A stretch of 64,000 nt of DNA. Origin: Clostridia bacterium. GTDB taxonomy: Bacteria; Bacillota_A; Clostridia; Oscillospirales; CAG-272. The stretch spans positions 1 through 64,000 of the forward strand of contig JAFTLD010000022.1 of the NCBI GenBank assembly GCA_017452945.1, written 5' to 3'. The stretch's first letter is position 1, and each line of letters opens with the position of its first letter. The notes under the pieces were generated by a model that was not told the origin of the DNA, searched no databases, and worked only from the letters and a program-made list of their open reading frames with translations. Below, one piece after another: positions 43,384-52,825 of this stretch. The translations under genes and the position numbers were made by a program.

Positions 43384-46300
43384 TTAGTTAACCATGTCTG
43401 TAGGACTCATCATTGCCAGAATTTCATCAAGCGTAACAATTCCCTTTCCGACCGCAATCTTTAGATAGTGACCATTAGATGCAACAAAAGCTTTGAATTC
43501 AGACTCTGTCATATACTCAGAAAGATCATCATAAACAAATAAGCCATACGTTTCAATGTCCTTTTGCAATGCCCTTTCATCGTATTGCATATCGTCACCC
43601 ATTGCAAGGAAATTAAAGAATGCTTCACTATCAATATTTTCCACAGGCGTTACCGAAAGCATTCCGTTAGCCAAAACGTTATTGCATGCTACAGATGCAA
43701 TAGAGTATGAACCAGTAAATTCTTCGTTGACAGAATATCCGGTAAGTGCAACAATCGTATGACCATCTCCGTCTTGCTTAACAAACGAATGACCCATGTA
43801 CGAATTAACATTTTCTTCGTTTAGGAATACATATTGATTCAAATCAGCATCAAAAAAACCGTGGTCTCCAATTATCTTGACAATATTACCATCACTAAAC
43901 TCAAGACTAATAACAGAATAATGATCGTTACCATGGAAAACGATGTAGGATGCAGGAACTGAAACATACGTTCCAGTGAACATATTCCATGCCAAAAGTT
44001 GATCATCATAGTTTACCTGATCGATACGCTTCTGCGTGCCATCAGCAAGGGTGATCAAAGTGTCTCCGGTGATGCAGGAGGAGGCATCTGTCAACGTACC
44101 ATTGCAGAAATCAGAATACTTGTACTGATTACTCTTGTAATCTGCATATGTGACAGTAAAGGATGTGCTATGGGTGATAGGTTCGCTATTGTTAGCATCA
44201 GTAAAACTATAGCTGATATTCGGTGCTCTGGAAGTAGTACTGGTGGATACATAGTTACTACTGGACGATACTGTAAAATACAGTTTCCCGTTTACAACAA
44301 CAGGCTTACCGTTATCATTGCTCTTAAAGTTGGTGGTCGTAATTGTCAATGTATACTCGTCCGCTACAGTAATTGTTATGGTATTGTTGGAACCATTTTG
44401 CAAACCGACACTCAAACCGGCAGCAGACACAACCGTGCTCAAATCAAGTTCAACCTCTTTGTTCTGCTTCTTACTCCAATAAATTACCTTAAGACCATCC
44501 AAAACAGGCACAGCAACATTCCAATCACTGTTCTTGGTATCAACAACGATATAAGGAGTACCCTTCAAAGTTGTAGATGTCCAAGTAGGCGCAGGCAAGC
44601 TGGTCTTGGTTGCCAAGAGTTCGAAGATGTATGTGCTTTCTACAGTTTCACCGGTAAGGGTGCCGTTCTTGTCATAGATTTGATTATCAGTAATAGTCAA
44701 AACATAGACGTTAGACACTGCACTGTTCAGTGTAATCTCTGCATTCTTATCTACAACAGTACCATCCTCTGTTGTCACAGTGTAGGCAAGATTGTTGCCG
44801 TATTTTTGTGCTAATAAATCCGCGAAGCTGAATGAGTATTCTCCTGCATCCACGTCAACCTTCAAAGTAGATTTCCACGCAGCCTTAGTTGCATCGTAGG
44901 TAGTAGTAAATACACAATTTTCGTTTACATCCTCAAACTTAATGGTAGGAAGAACGATCCCTTGCGTGTTTGCAACATAAGACGGCTCGGTTTGCACAGA
45001 AACATCGGTTCCGTGGGTATTTTTATAAGTATAGATAGACGGTGCCATAGACGATATACCAACATCTACTGTTGTTGTTTCATATGGCATCTTTTCCTGC
45101 TCGCTTTGCAGTCGCTCATCGTTCATATTCTTAGCGCTAGTAGCAGTTCCATTTGGCATATATGCAAAGCCAAGATTGATAGAGTCTCTCGTCACACCAT
45201 CTTCATAAGTAATTTTATGTACAAAAGACTCATTCTTTAAAGCATTCGTCACAATGTCCTGCGCATCAGAAGGCACATATGCGGCATAATCACTATTAAC
45301 CCAAGCATACTGGTGTAAATAGCCCTGCAGAGTGATAGGAGTGCCAACGCCATCGGTTCCACACATCGTGACCACACTAAAGCCCATTACGGTTTTGCTT
45401 GTATCATTGACATTAGCTTTAATCGGCTTTTGAATCAAGGTGACATCCTTAAGCACTAAACTGCTGCTTGCCTCCGCCTGAATATTAGCTACTGCACCAC
45501 CATAAATGGTAGAGTTTTCAACCGTTAATGTACCCGACGTAGCATAAATAGCAGCACGCCCACCGGAAATATAGGAGTTTGTGATCTTGCTAGTAGCTGA
45601 CACTAAAACAGCACTGCGGATGTTATAATAACGAGTTTTACCTGCAGCATCCGTATACGAAGGATTTTCATTCTCAGTCTTATTGCCTTCATACAAAATT
45701 GCATGCGAGAAATTTGGAGTGACTATTTTTACATTGTCAAGTGTTCCGCCTTTAAGTTCGACGAAAGCGTATGTACGGTCTGTTGCATAGGAATCACTGC
45801 TACAAGTCATGGTAAAGCCATTACCATAGAGTGCGTAGCCGCCCGAAACTTCAAGCGAACTAAATCCGCAGTTGTTCAACAGAACAACGTTGTTCGCGGT
45901 TGCATTGGTTGCACCTGTTGCATTTACTGCGTCAACAACTTCGAGATACAGGACAGTAGGCGTGCAGTAAGTGTCGTCATCCTTGATGGTCACCTTCACA
46001 ACGCCTGTGCCGCTGAACTGAATGGTTCCCTTTGTCCAATCAGAATTATTAGCAGTAAAGGTTCCACTTGCATTACCTGCGACATTTTCAAAAGTTACGG
46101 AAACAGTGCCAATGCTTGCATCTTCCTTTGCCTTGAACAAGCTGCCAAGAGTAACGGTATTTTGGTTACCTACACGATGCAAGAAATCGCCATTGTTCAT
46201 GACAACATCGAACTTTTCTTCATTCTGACGCTCGGTAACGTTTACAGTAATCGTCGTAGGCGTGCAGAAGTAGTAGTCCTGAATGGTGATCTGTACCTTG

Positions 46301-49140
46301 CCTGTGCCGGTCAAAGTAATTGTGCCGTTTTCCCAGTTTTCGCGATCATATTTGATCGTTGCCGAAACAGGATTGTTTTCGTCAAGGTTGTGTACGCTTA
46401 CTGCAAGCGCACCGGGAACAAGCTCAACGCCATTATCAACAAAGCTGAAAATGTCGCCCAGCTTATATTCCTTATTGTTTGAAAGCTCGGTAACCTTACC
46501 CTCAAACTTTTCAACAGACTCTTCAAGACCGGTTGTAATATCAAGGTTCGTAACACCATTAAGGTTGCTAAATCCTCTCGAGGTCACACCCCAGCCGTAG
46601 CCGGTGACGAGGTTGTTGAACTCAAGGTAAATGTGCTGCTTATCTTCCTTCAGGTCGTCCTGACCGTCACCGTTTTCGTCAACACCGGTCTGAATGCCGC
46701 CCATGTCGTGCGTCCAAACTACGCCATCCTTGAAGTGATAGCAAGTAGCGTTTTCGGTTCCGTGTCCCTTGGTGTAATCTACGATCACGTAGTTCGCTCT
46801 GCCGGACGCGGGAACAGTGCCGGTGGTGCCGTCAAGGTAAGTGATGGTTGTGCCATCGATTGCCTTGATCTCAACAAGACGGCTCATCTGATAGTCATGC
46901 GTGTAAGACGCTGTTGTATTGTCAATGATCTCGCAGTAGTAATAATCGTTCCAAGTACCAAAGTGAACAGTACAGCCGCTTGCGGTGATACCGTCCATCT
47001 TGGGATATACGTGGCCGTCAATGGTCTCGTTTTCGCGAACCGAGCCGATCAGCATGCCGGTGTAGCGGTATGCGTAATACTGGTAGTTTGCGCAAACGTC
47101 ATTATAAACGTCCATCTGCGCTGCAACGTGGCAGTTTGTAAATTCAATGCCGCCGTTCTTGGGTGTGCCTGCAGAGGTCTGTCCGCTGGTGGGATAATAC
47201 TGGCCAACGATACCGCCGCACGCTACGTCATAAGAGCCCCACAGCGCGGAGATCTTGTTGGAGTTGTCTACGGTGATATTCTTGAAAGTGGTCTTCAGGC
47301 CTGCTTCCTTGGCATACCAACCGACACAGCCGACGATACCGCCATTGCCGATGTTATAGACACGGGGATTGCAGTTAAAGATTGCAATGTTCTCAAAGGT
47401 TGCGCCATCTGCATATGCAGCAATCACGCCCGTGGTAGTGATCTCACCGTCAGAGGTGAAGTTCTCAACGGTCAGATTCTTAACGGTACCGCGGTAAACC
47501 TTGCCGAACAGGCCCATACCGTCACGGTAATACTGCAATGTTGCATCGTACCAGTTGTGGTCGCCCTTCATCTCCCATGTGTTCTGGTAGAAGTTCGCAA
47601 TGGTGTGACCATTGCCGTCAAAGGTGCCTTCAAAGGCGTAGAAACCACTGGAGATGGCAGTTCCCGTCTTTTCGTAAGTTCCCTCGTTGTTCCAGTAACC
47701 GATGGGGTAGAAAATCTTGCCCTCTACATTGTTTTCTTCATCATCACCAAGGTTGATATCCGCAAGGAGCTTTATGGTCTTGTCAGAGAAGGAATCATTA
47801 TGGTGTTCGTCACCGTCGCTATCCGTGTAGGTAATCAGGAAATTGCCGCTCTCATCCTTAGCCATACCACCAACGATTGCACCAAATGCTGCAAGTTGGT
47901 CTGCGTTGGCAATCACAAGCTCGGTTGCATCAGCGTTATACCAGCCGTAATCAAATTCGCCATTCCAAGCGTTCACGGTATCAGCTACAACAGCCACCTC
48001 GGAGAAAGTAGCCATAGCAAGCGTGGTATCACCGGTTGCGGGAGCATAATAAAATTCGTTATGTGCATCTACGCCGTCAGCATCAACAGAGGTCATAACA
48101 TTGGTTGCATCATCCTCTACATGGTAGAGCGTATAGTTACCGATATTCAGGCCGATGGGCATTGCCTTTTCGATGGTAATGACGAGCGCGGTTTGGTTAT
48201 CATCCGCAACGCCCTCTACGTGGACGTCCAGAGGACGAAGGATCTCGTCGTCACTGAGCGTAACGTTGGCGTCACTCTTTTCCTTCTCGTCGACAGAGAG
48301 AACCAGAGTAGCCGTGCCGTCGGTCACGCCATCGACCTTCACGCCTGCGGGAACGGTGATGGAAACGCCCGCTCTGCTTGCAGACTTTTCGGTCTTGACA
48401 AAACCGCCCTCAACCTCAACCTCGATGGAGAGGTCGTCGATGTCGATTTCGGGGAATTCTGCCTTGTCGTCGTAGTCAGGGCCAAACGAGTCGCTTTCGT
48501 CACTTTCCTGCGTTGCGATCAGGTTGACGAAAATATCACCTGCGCTCAGATCCTGATATTCGTTGCCTGCGCTCTCCTGCATGTGCAGCGCGATGGTAAC
48601 AATTTGGCTGTCATTTGCCTGGCCGTCGGGCTTCAGCTGACCCTTGACGAACTCGGAGGGCTTTTCCATGACCTGCGTCAAGGTTCCCTTGTGTGTCCAG
48701 CCGTTTGCTTCAGTGATATCTGCAAAGCTTTCTGCGGTTTCTTCGCCGTCAGCTATGTAAACGTCGATCACGTCGGACAGCTTGGCACCGTTCTCGCCAA
48801 TATCGGCCGTATCGGGAGCGACCTCGATGGACAGCTGATACTTGAGCGCCAGCGTACCGAGGTTATCCACCTTGAGCTGCTCGACTCTCGTGTAGCCGGG
48901 CTCCCAATGCTTGTAATCAAAGATGGGTTGATCGGGATTTTGCTTCAGGGACACCCATTCGTCATTCTCGCCCTTCACGGAAAGGTCGACCTTCAAGGTA
49001 CCCGACACGATCTGATTTCCCGCGCTGCTTACCTGATCGGTAAACCACGCAAACGTCGTTCCGAGCAGGGATGAAAACAACATCACAAGCACCAGAACGG
49101 CAGAAATCAGCCGTTGCTTTACGCTTCTTTCTTTTCTCAT
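43384..49140 (-). CDS. Giant SipW/TasA-type secreted adhesin with C-terminal Hint domain
   Basis: The 1918-residue protein has a SipW-type signal (TTFAWFTD at 28-35), a TasA-like N-terminal domain with the family motif ESAGNEYQDL (about 189-198), a middle with GLUG-like and right-handed beta-helix segments (about 400-1300), Ig-like segments, and a Hint domain from Cys1689 (CITGDTLITLADGTQ, block A) through His in IIGDHGFF (block B) to SVACNNVLANGM. About 90 residues follow, ending SPTDMVN. Hint domains cut or rejoin peptide bonds through that Cys, so the mature protein may be self-processed. It is the longest gene of the cluster; AAGGAG precedes the ATG. Confidence 0.85.
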   Translation of the reverse strand: MRKERSVKQRLISAVLVLVMLFSSLLGTTFAWFTDQVSSAGNQIVSGTLKVDLSVKGENDEWVSLKQNPDQPIFDYKHWEPGYTRVEQLKVDNLGTLALKYQLSIEVAPDTADIGENGAKLSDVIDVYIADGEETAESFADITEANGWTHKGTLTQVMEKPSEFVKGQLKPDGQANDSQIVTIALHMQESAGNEYQDLSAGDIFVNLIATQESDESDSFGPDYDDKAEFPEIDIDDLSIEVEVEGGFVKTEKSASRAGVSITVPAGVKVDGVTDGTATLVLSVDEKEKSDANVTLSDDEILRPLDVHVEGVADDNQTALVITIEKAMPIGLNIGNYTLYHVEDDATNVMTSVDADGVDAHNEFYYAPATGDTTLAMATFSEVAVVADTVNAWNGEFDYGWYNADATELVIANADQLAAFGAIVGGMAKDESGNFLITYTDSDGDEHHNDSFSDKTIKLLADINLGDDEENNVEGKIFYPIGYWNNEGTYEKTGTAISSGFYAFEGTFDGNGHTIANFYQNTWEMKGDHNWYDATLQYYRDGMGLFGKVYRGTVKNLTVENFTSDGEITTTGVIAAYADGATFENIAIFNCNPRVYNIGNGGIVGCVGWYAKEAGLKTTFKNITVDNSNKISALWGSYDVACGGIVGQYYPTSGQTSAGTPKNGGIEFTNCHVAAQMDVYNDVCANYQYYAYRYTGMLIGSVRENETIDGHVYPKMDGITASGCTVHFGTWNDYYYCEIIDNTTASYTHDYQMSRLVEIKAIDGTTITYLDGTTGTVPASGRANYVIVDYTKGHGTENATCYHFKDGVVWTHDMGGIQTGVDENGDGQDDLKEDKQHIYLEFNNLVTGYGWGVTSRGFSNLNGVTNLDITTGLEESVEKFEGKVTELSNNKEYKLGDIFSFVDNGVELVPGALAVSVHNLDENNPVSATIKYDRENWENGTITLTGTGKVQITIQDYYFCTPTTITVNVTERQNEEKFDVVMNNGDFLHRVGNQNTVTLGSLFKAKEDASIGTVSVTFENVAGNASGTFTANNSDWTKGTIQFSGTGVVKVTIKDDDTYCTPTVLYLEVVDAVNATGATNATANNVVLLNNCGFSSLEVSGGYALYGNGFTMTCSSDSYATDRTYAFVELKGGTLDNVKIVTPNFSHAILYEGNKTENENPSYTDAAGKTRYYNIRSAVLVSATSKITNSYISGGRAAIYATSGTLTVENSTIYGGAVANIQAEASSSLVLKDVTLIQKPIKANVNDTSKTVMGFSVVTMCGTDGVGTPITLQGYLHQYAWVNSDYAAYVPSDAQDIVTNALKNESFVHKITYEDGVTRDSINLGFAYMPNGTATSAKNMNDERLQSEQEKMPYETTTVDVGISSMAPSIYTYKNTHGTDVSVQTEPSYVANTQGIVLPTIKFEDVNENCVFTTTYDATKAAWKSTLKVDVDAGEYSFSFADLLAQKYGNNLAYTVTTEDGTVVDKNAEITLNSAVSNVYVLTITDNQIYDKNGTLTGETVESTYIFELLATKTSLPAPTWTSTTLKGTPYIVVDTKNSDWNVAVPVLDGLKVIYWSKKQNKEVELDLSTVVSAAGLSVGLQNGSNNTITITVADEYTLTITTTNFKSNDNGKPVVVNGKLYFTVSSSSNYVSTSTTSRAPNISYSFTDANNSEPITHSTSFTVTYADYKSNQYKYSDFCNGTLTDASSCITGDTLITLADGTQKRIDQVNYDDQLLAWNMFTGTYVSVPASYIVFHGNDHYSVISLEFSDGNIVKIIGDHGFFDADLNQYVFLNEENVNSYMGHSFVKQDGDGHTIVALTGYSVNEEFTGSYSIASVACNNVLANGMLSVTPVENIDSEAFFNFLAMGDDMQYDERALQKDIETYGLFVYDDLSEYMTESEFKAFVASNGHYLKIAVGKGIVTLDEILAMMSPTDMVN

Positions 49141-49190
49141 TTGTGTATCTCCTTAAATAGATTTCATGATTTACGTTCTCTTTGCCGTCT

Positions 49191-49289
49191 CAGCAATCAA
49201 GGTGCATGAAATGCAAGCTGCGCGATCAAATTCGCACCGCATCACCTTATGCACTTTGATTGCCGCCCAAGCCCCATTTGGGGCTTGGG
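49191..49289 (-). repeat. Intergenic double-hairpin repeat, copy B
   Basis: CAGCAATCAAGGTGCAT (49191-49207) / ATGCACTTTGATTGCCG (49249-49265), then CCCAAGCCCC-ATTT-GGGGCTTGGG (49266-49289). It lies between the 1109- and 1918-residue genes. Confidence 0.8.
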
Positions 49290-49302
49290 GGCGTAATAAT
49301 TG

Positions 49303-52300
49303 TTAGTTTGTTGCGTTGGGAGTCCAGGTCCAATCGTAAGTGTAGTTACCAGAGCTCCAGCTATAAGACTTATTAGTCAAGGTATAGGTGCCATCGGTAC
49401 AAACCACAGTGGTTCCTTTCGCAAGACCGTCTTCCCATTGAGAACCGTTTTGATTGCTGTTCGCCACAACTTTATCCCAATCAGCCTTGGTGCCGTTGTA
49501 AGTAATATTAAGAACCTTTTCATATCCAACAAAACTACCAATATTCGACAAATTACCTGCAAAAGCACTATTTTCTATTTTGGTAATAGTGGAAGGAAGT
49601 TCAACCGTTTTCAAGTTCATCGTATCACCGAATGCCTGAGCATTGATTTCTTCAACGCCTTCCTGGATGATAACATTTTCCACGCTGGATGCCCAATCGC
49701 CGGTCAAGTCGGTAACCACTTTCACGGGCTTGCCATTAATATCACCCGGTATATTGATATCTGTACCAATATTGTCTGCACTCACTGCTTCCACAGTATA
49801 ATAATCAATTATACCATCGCCCTCAACGTCAACACCAGTCAGGCCAAGGCCTCCTTCCTTGATGTTGTAATAGGGATAAATTGCAATATCACCACTTGCG
49901 GATTTAATGTTATATTCACTCAAGGAAGTAGAAGATCCATCTGCATTTCTTACTTCCCAATGATCGAATTCAAGATACTCAGAAGAGGACACAGGTCCTG
50001 CTACTTCAGTGAAATTTGCAGTTTGATTTGTAAAAGTCTGGCTGAAAATTACATTTCCATCTTCATCAATCCAGCGGGCAGTGTAGATATTTTCATAAGA
50101 AGGATACAATACCACATCATTCGTGTGTCCCGCTGGAATCTGATTATTATCAAAGGCCACCGAACCTGCTGTTACCCAAGTCTTAAAGGTTTGTCCTTCG
50201 GGAGTTGCTTGCGCATTGTATGCGGTGGAAATGCTATGAGCTGTACTATTGTCCGTAACATACTCAACACCAAGGATCTCTCCATCATACATATACGTTA
50301 CTGTATAAACAACGTTTTGGGTAGATACATCGTCGTGTGTCTGCGCTCCGTATACGCCTTGGCCGCCGCCGTAGAGCTGGTTGAATACAATCAGTTCATT
50401 GTGACTATCACCCGTGTCATGCAGTGTCACATGATCAATGTCAGTGATTGCAACACCATCAAACGTGGGCACACCATATCTGGGGTTAGAGAATGCGGAG
50501 CAATTCTCACCCGCTTCAACTCTTACCCAAGGCCAACTGGAGTTATAGTTGGTAAATTCACAGTAGTGATAGTTCACCCAATCGCCATAGTACACGGTTA
50601 CGTTCGAACAAGTCAAGAAAGCAGCAGTTGCAACCTTGGAGTTCTTACCATCAGCGGGAGGCGTATCGGTATTACCGATCAGCATACCCGCACGGCGATA
50701 TGCATACCACTGGTAGGTAGAGGTTACGTCGTTGTAAACGTCAAGACGAGCTGCAACGGTAACGTTTTCCATAACTACCGTAGTAGTATTGCTATCATCC
50801 CATCTTGCGCCAATCACACCGCCAACGGGAGCATCAAAGTCACCCCACAGAGAACCGACTACTACATCGGAACCGATGGTGACATCTTTGATCGTAGTAG
50901 TACCAGCGCCATTCAGAGGGCTGACTTCACCGATCAAACCGCCGGTTGCGCGCTGATAGTTTGCAATCTTAGAATCATAAATTTTGATATTTTCATAAGT
51001 GCAGTTGCCCTGGGACAGACCAACCAGAATGCCCATTTCTACACATTCAGCCACGATGTCCGCACCGGTAATGGTCAGGTTCTTGAAGGTTGCATCTGCA
51101 GCAGCTGCAAACAGACCAAAGCCGCAGTTCGTGTAGGTGTAGTCCGTACCGTTACTTTCCAAGTCCCAACCGTTCTGGTAGAGGTTGGAAATGGTATGGC
51201 CGTCACCATCGAAGGTACCCTTGAAGACCTTGCCGTCAGCTTCATCTCTATTATACGCTGTGTCCACGTATCCCCAACCGATGGGATCGAAGTTATGATT
51301 GCCAAGATTGATATCCGCACCAAGCTTGACAGTTTTGCCTTCAAACGTATTGCCTAAATCAACAAGATTGCGGAATCCTGCGAAAGATGCTGCTTCTGTC
51401 AAAGTAAACTCTATAGCTGTTTCGTTATACCAGGTAGTATCAACCGCTTCACCATCCCAAGGATTGTTTGCAGCCACGGTTGCAGTAACCTCAGAGAAGG
51501 TAGCCATAGAGAGAGTGACCACTCCCGTTGCAGCATCATAGTAGTATTCATTATGTGCATCAAGCTCAGCAAGGGTATCAACAGAGGTCATTGCAACTGT
51601 CTGGCCGTTTTCTACGTGGTAAAGCTTGATGTTATAAGCTGCGTAGTTCTTGGGGAAAACGTCATGAATCGTGATCCGAATCGGCACAGTGTTGCTATCA
51701 GCCACACCGTCAACATGCACATCCAGAGGAATTGCCACGTCACCGCCGTTCATTTCCACAACAGCCTCGCGATCCTCAACAACGGCAATGTTAAGCGCCA
51801 CCTCGGTTGCACCGTCCTCCAGCACAACACCCGCAGGCACTACCGCAGTACTCATGTCGCCATCCTTACCAATATTTACGTCGCTGTCTACCTTGCCATC
51901 AACAGCGGTCACAGGGCTGGCTGCATAGTACAACTGACCGGGCAGCAGCGGAAGCACTGCATCCTTGTCATAGTTCTCGTCAAACGCATCGCTCTCGTAC
52001 GTCCACTGGGTTGCTACCAAGTTGACGTAGATATTGCCCACGCTCAGGTTCTGATACTCATTGCCTGCAGTCTCATCCATATGTAATGCAATGGTGTAAA
52101 GCTGCTCGTCGCCCTGCTCACCGTCGGGAGTCAACTGGCCACCGATAAAGGTTGCGGGGCTGTTCATCACGTCGGAAAGCGTACCTGCATGAGTCCATGT
52201 ATTCTTGATATCCGCATAGCTCGTCAGGGTAGGATCGCTATTCGTGTAATATACCTGAATCACATCGGACAGCTTGGCGTTGTTCTCGCCAATATCCGCA

Positions 52301-52632
52301 GATCCTACAGCTACTTCCAGGGAGAGCTGGTACTTGAGTGCCAAGCTACCAAGGTTTTCCACCTTGAGTGCCTCGACTCTTGTGTAACCGGGTTCCCAGT
52401 GTTCGTAGTTGAACACCTTGTGGCCGGGCTCTTTCTTCAGGGACGTCCATGCGTCCTCGCCCGTCTTGTGCGACAGGTCGATCTTCAACGTACCCGATTG
52501 GATCGTGTTCCCCTCGCTGCTTACCGAGTCGGTAAACCATGCGAACGTTGTGCCAAGCAGCATTGCAAAGCAACAAACCAACGCAATCACGCTTACAAAC
52601 AACGATCTGCGAGTGTTTTTTTGTTTCGTCAT
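49303..52632 (-). CDS. SipW/TasA-type secreted adhesin with leucine-rich (BspA-like) C-terminus
   Basis: The 1109-residue protein has a SipW-type signal (TTFAWFTD, 28-35), a TasA-like domain with ETAGNEYQNL, a beta-helix/GLUG-like middle (SKIANYQRATGGLIGEV), a Listeria-Bacteroides-repeat-like part (YTVTYMYDGEILGVEY and TARWIDEDGNVIF), and a BspA-type LRR_5 segment (about 960-1060; VIIQEGVEEINAQAFGD, LKTVELPSTITKIENSAF). These are common host- or matrix-binding modules. No sorting motif is present. AGGAGG lies 9 bases before the ATG. Confidence 0.85.
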   Translation of the reverse strand: MTKQKNTRRSLFVSVIALVCCFAMLLGTTFAWFTDSVSSEGNTIQSGTLKIDLSHKTGEDAWTSLKKEPGHKVFNYEHWEPGYTRVEALKVENLGSLALKYQLSLEVAVGSADIGENNAKLSDVIQVYYTNSDPTLTSYADIKNTWTHAGTLSDVMNSPATFIGGQLTPDGEQGDEQLYTIALHMDETAGNEYQNLSVGNIYVNLVATQWTYESDAFDENYDKDAVLPLLPGQLYYAASPVTAVDGKVDSDVNIGKDGDMSTAVVPAGVVLEDGATEVALNIAVVEDREAVVEMNGGDVAIPLDVHVDGVADSNTVPIRITIHDVFPKNYAAYNIKLYHVENGQTVAMTSVDTLAELDAHNEYYYDAATGVVTLSMATFSEVTATVAANNPWDGEAVDTTWYNETAIEFTLTEAASFAGFRNLVDLGNTFEGKTVKLGADINLGNHNFDPIGWGYVDTAYNRDEADGKVFKGTFDGDGHTISNLYQNGWDLESNGTDYTYTNCGFGLFAAAADATFKNLTITGADIVAECVEMGILVGLSQGNCTYENIKIYDSKIANYQRATGGLIGEVSPLNGAGTTTIKDVTIGSDVVVGSLWGDFDAPVGGVIGARWDDSNTTTVVMENVTVAARLDVYNDVTSTYQWYAYRRAGMLIGNTDTPPADGKNSKVATAAFLTCSNVTVYYGDWVNYHYCEFTNYNSSWPWVRVEAGENCSAFSNPRYGVPTFDGVAITDIDHVTLHDTGDSHNELIVFNQLYGGGQGVYGAQTHDDVSTQNVVYTVTYMYDGEILGVEYVTDNSTAHSISTAYNAQATPEGQTFKTWVTAGSVAFDNNQIPAGHTNDVVLYPSYENIYTARWIDEDGNVIFSQTFTNQTANFTEVAGPVSSSEYLEFDHWEVRNADGSSTSLSEYNIKSASGDIAIYPYYNIKEGGLGLTGVDVEGDGIIDYYTVEAVSADNIGTDINIPGDINGKPVKVVTDLTGDWASSVENVIIQEGVEEINAQAFGDTMNLKTVELPSTITKIENSAFAGNLSNIGSFVGYEKVLNITYNGTKADWDKVVANSNQNGSQWEDGLAKGTTVVCTDGTYTLTNKSYSWSSGNYTYDWTWTPNATN

Positions 52633-52696
52633 TGTTTTTAACCTCCTGTTGATATATCAATATTGTTGTAAAAACAAAACCTCCTGCCTTTTTCAT

Positions 52697-52792
52697 CGGC
52701 AATCAAAAGGCACAAGGACCGGGCGGCGGGAGCTAGCCCCCGCCCTACTTTATGCCCTTTGATCACCGCCCAAGCCCCATTTGGGGCTTGGG
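52697..52792 (-). repeat. Intergenic double-hairpin repeat, copy C
   Basis: CGGCAATCAAAAGGCACAA (52697-52715) / TTATGCCCTTTGATCACCG (52750-52768), with an extra GC-rich hairpin inside (GGGCGGCGGG-AGCTAG-CCCCCGCCC), then CCCAAGCCCC-ATTT-GGGGCTTGGG (52769-52792). Confidence 0.8.
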
Positions 52793-52825
52793 GGTTATTA
52801 TTTGTTTACTTAATGAAGGAGTGAA

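Noticed and set aside
43384..44160. True splicing intein in the adhesin
   Set aside because: There is no endonuclease domain, the usual His-Asn end is changed, and the sequence after it is not a continuation of a split domain; a Hint processing domain fits better.
46633..49074. 813-residue open frame on the + strand
   Set aside because: It is antisense to the 1918-residue adhesin, has no ribosome site or recognisable domain, and owes its openness to the codon bias of the real gene.
49300..51357. 685-residue open frame on the + strand
   Set aside because: Antisense to the 1109-residue adhesin with no supporting motif; a codon-bias shadow.
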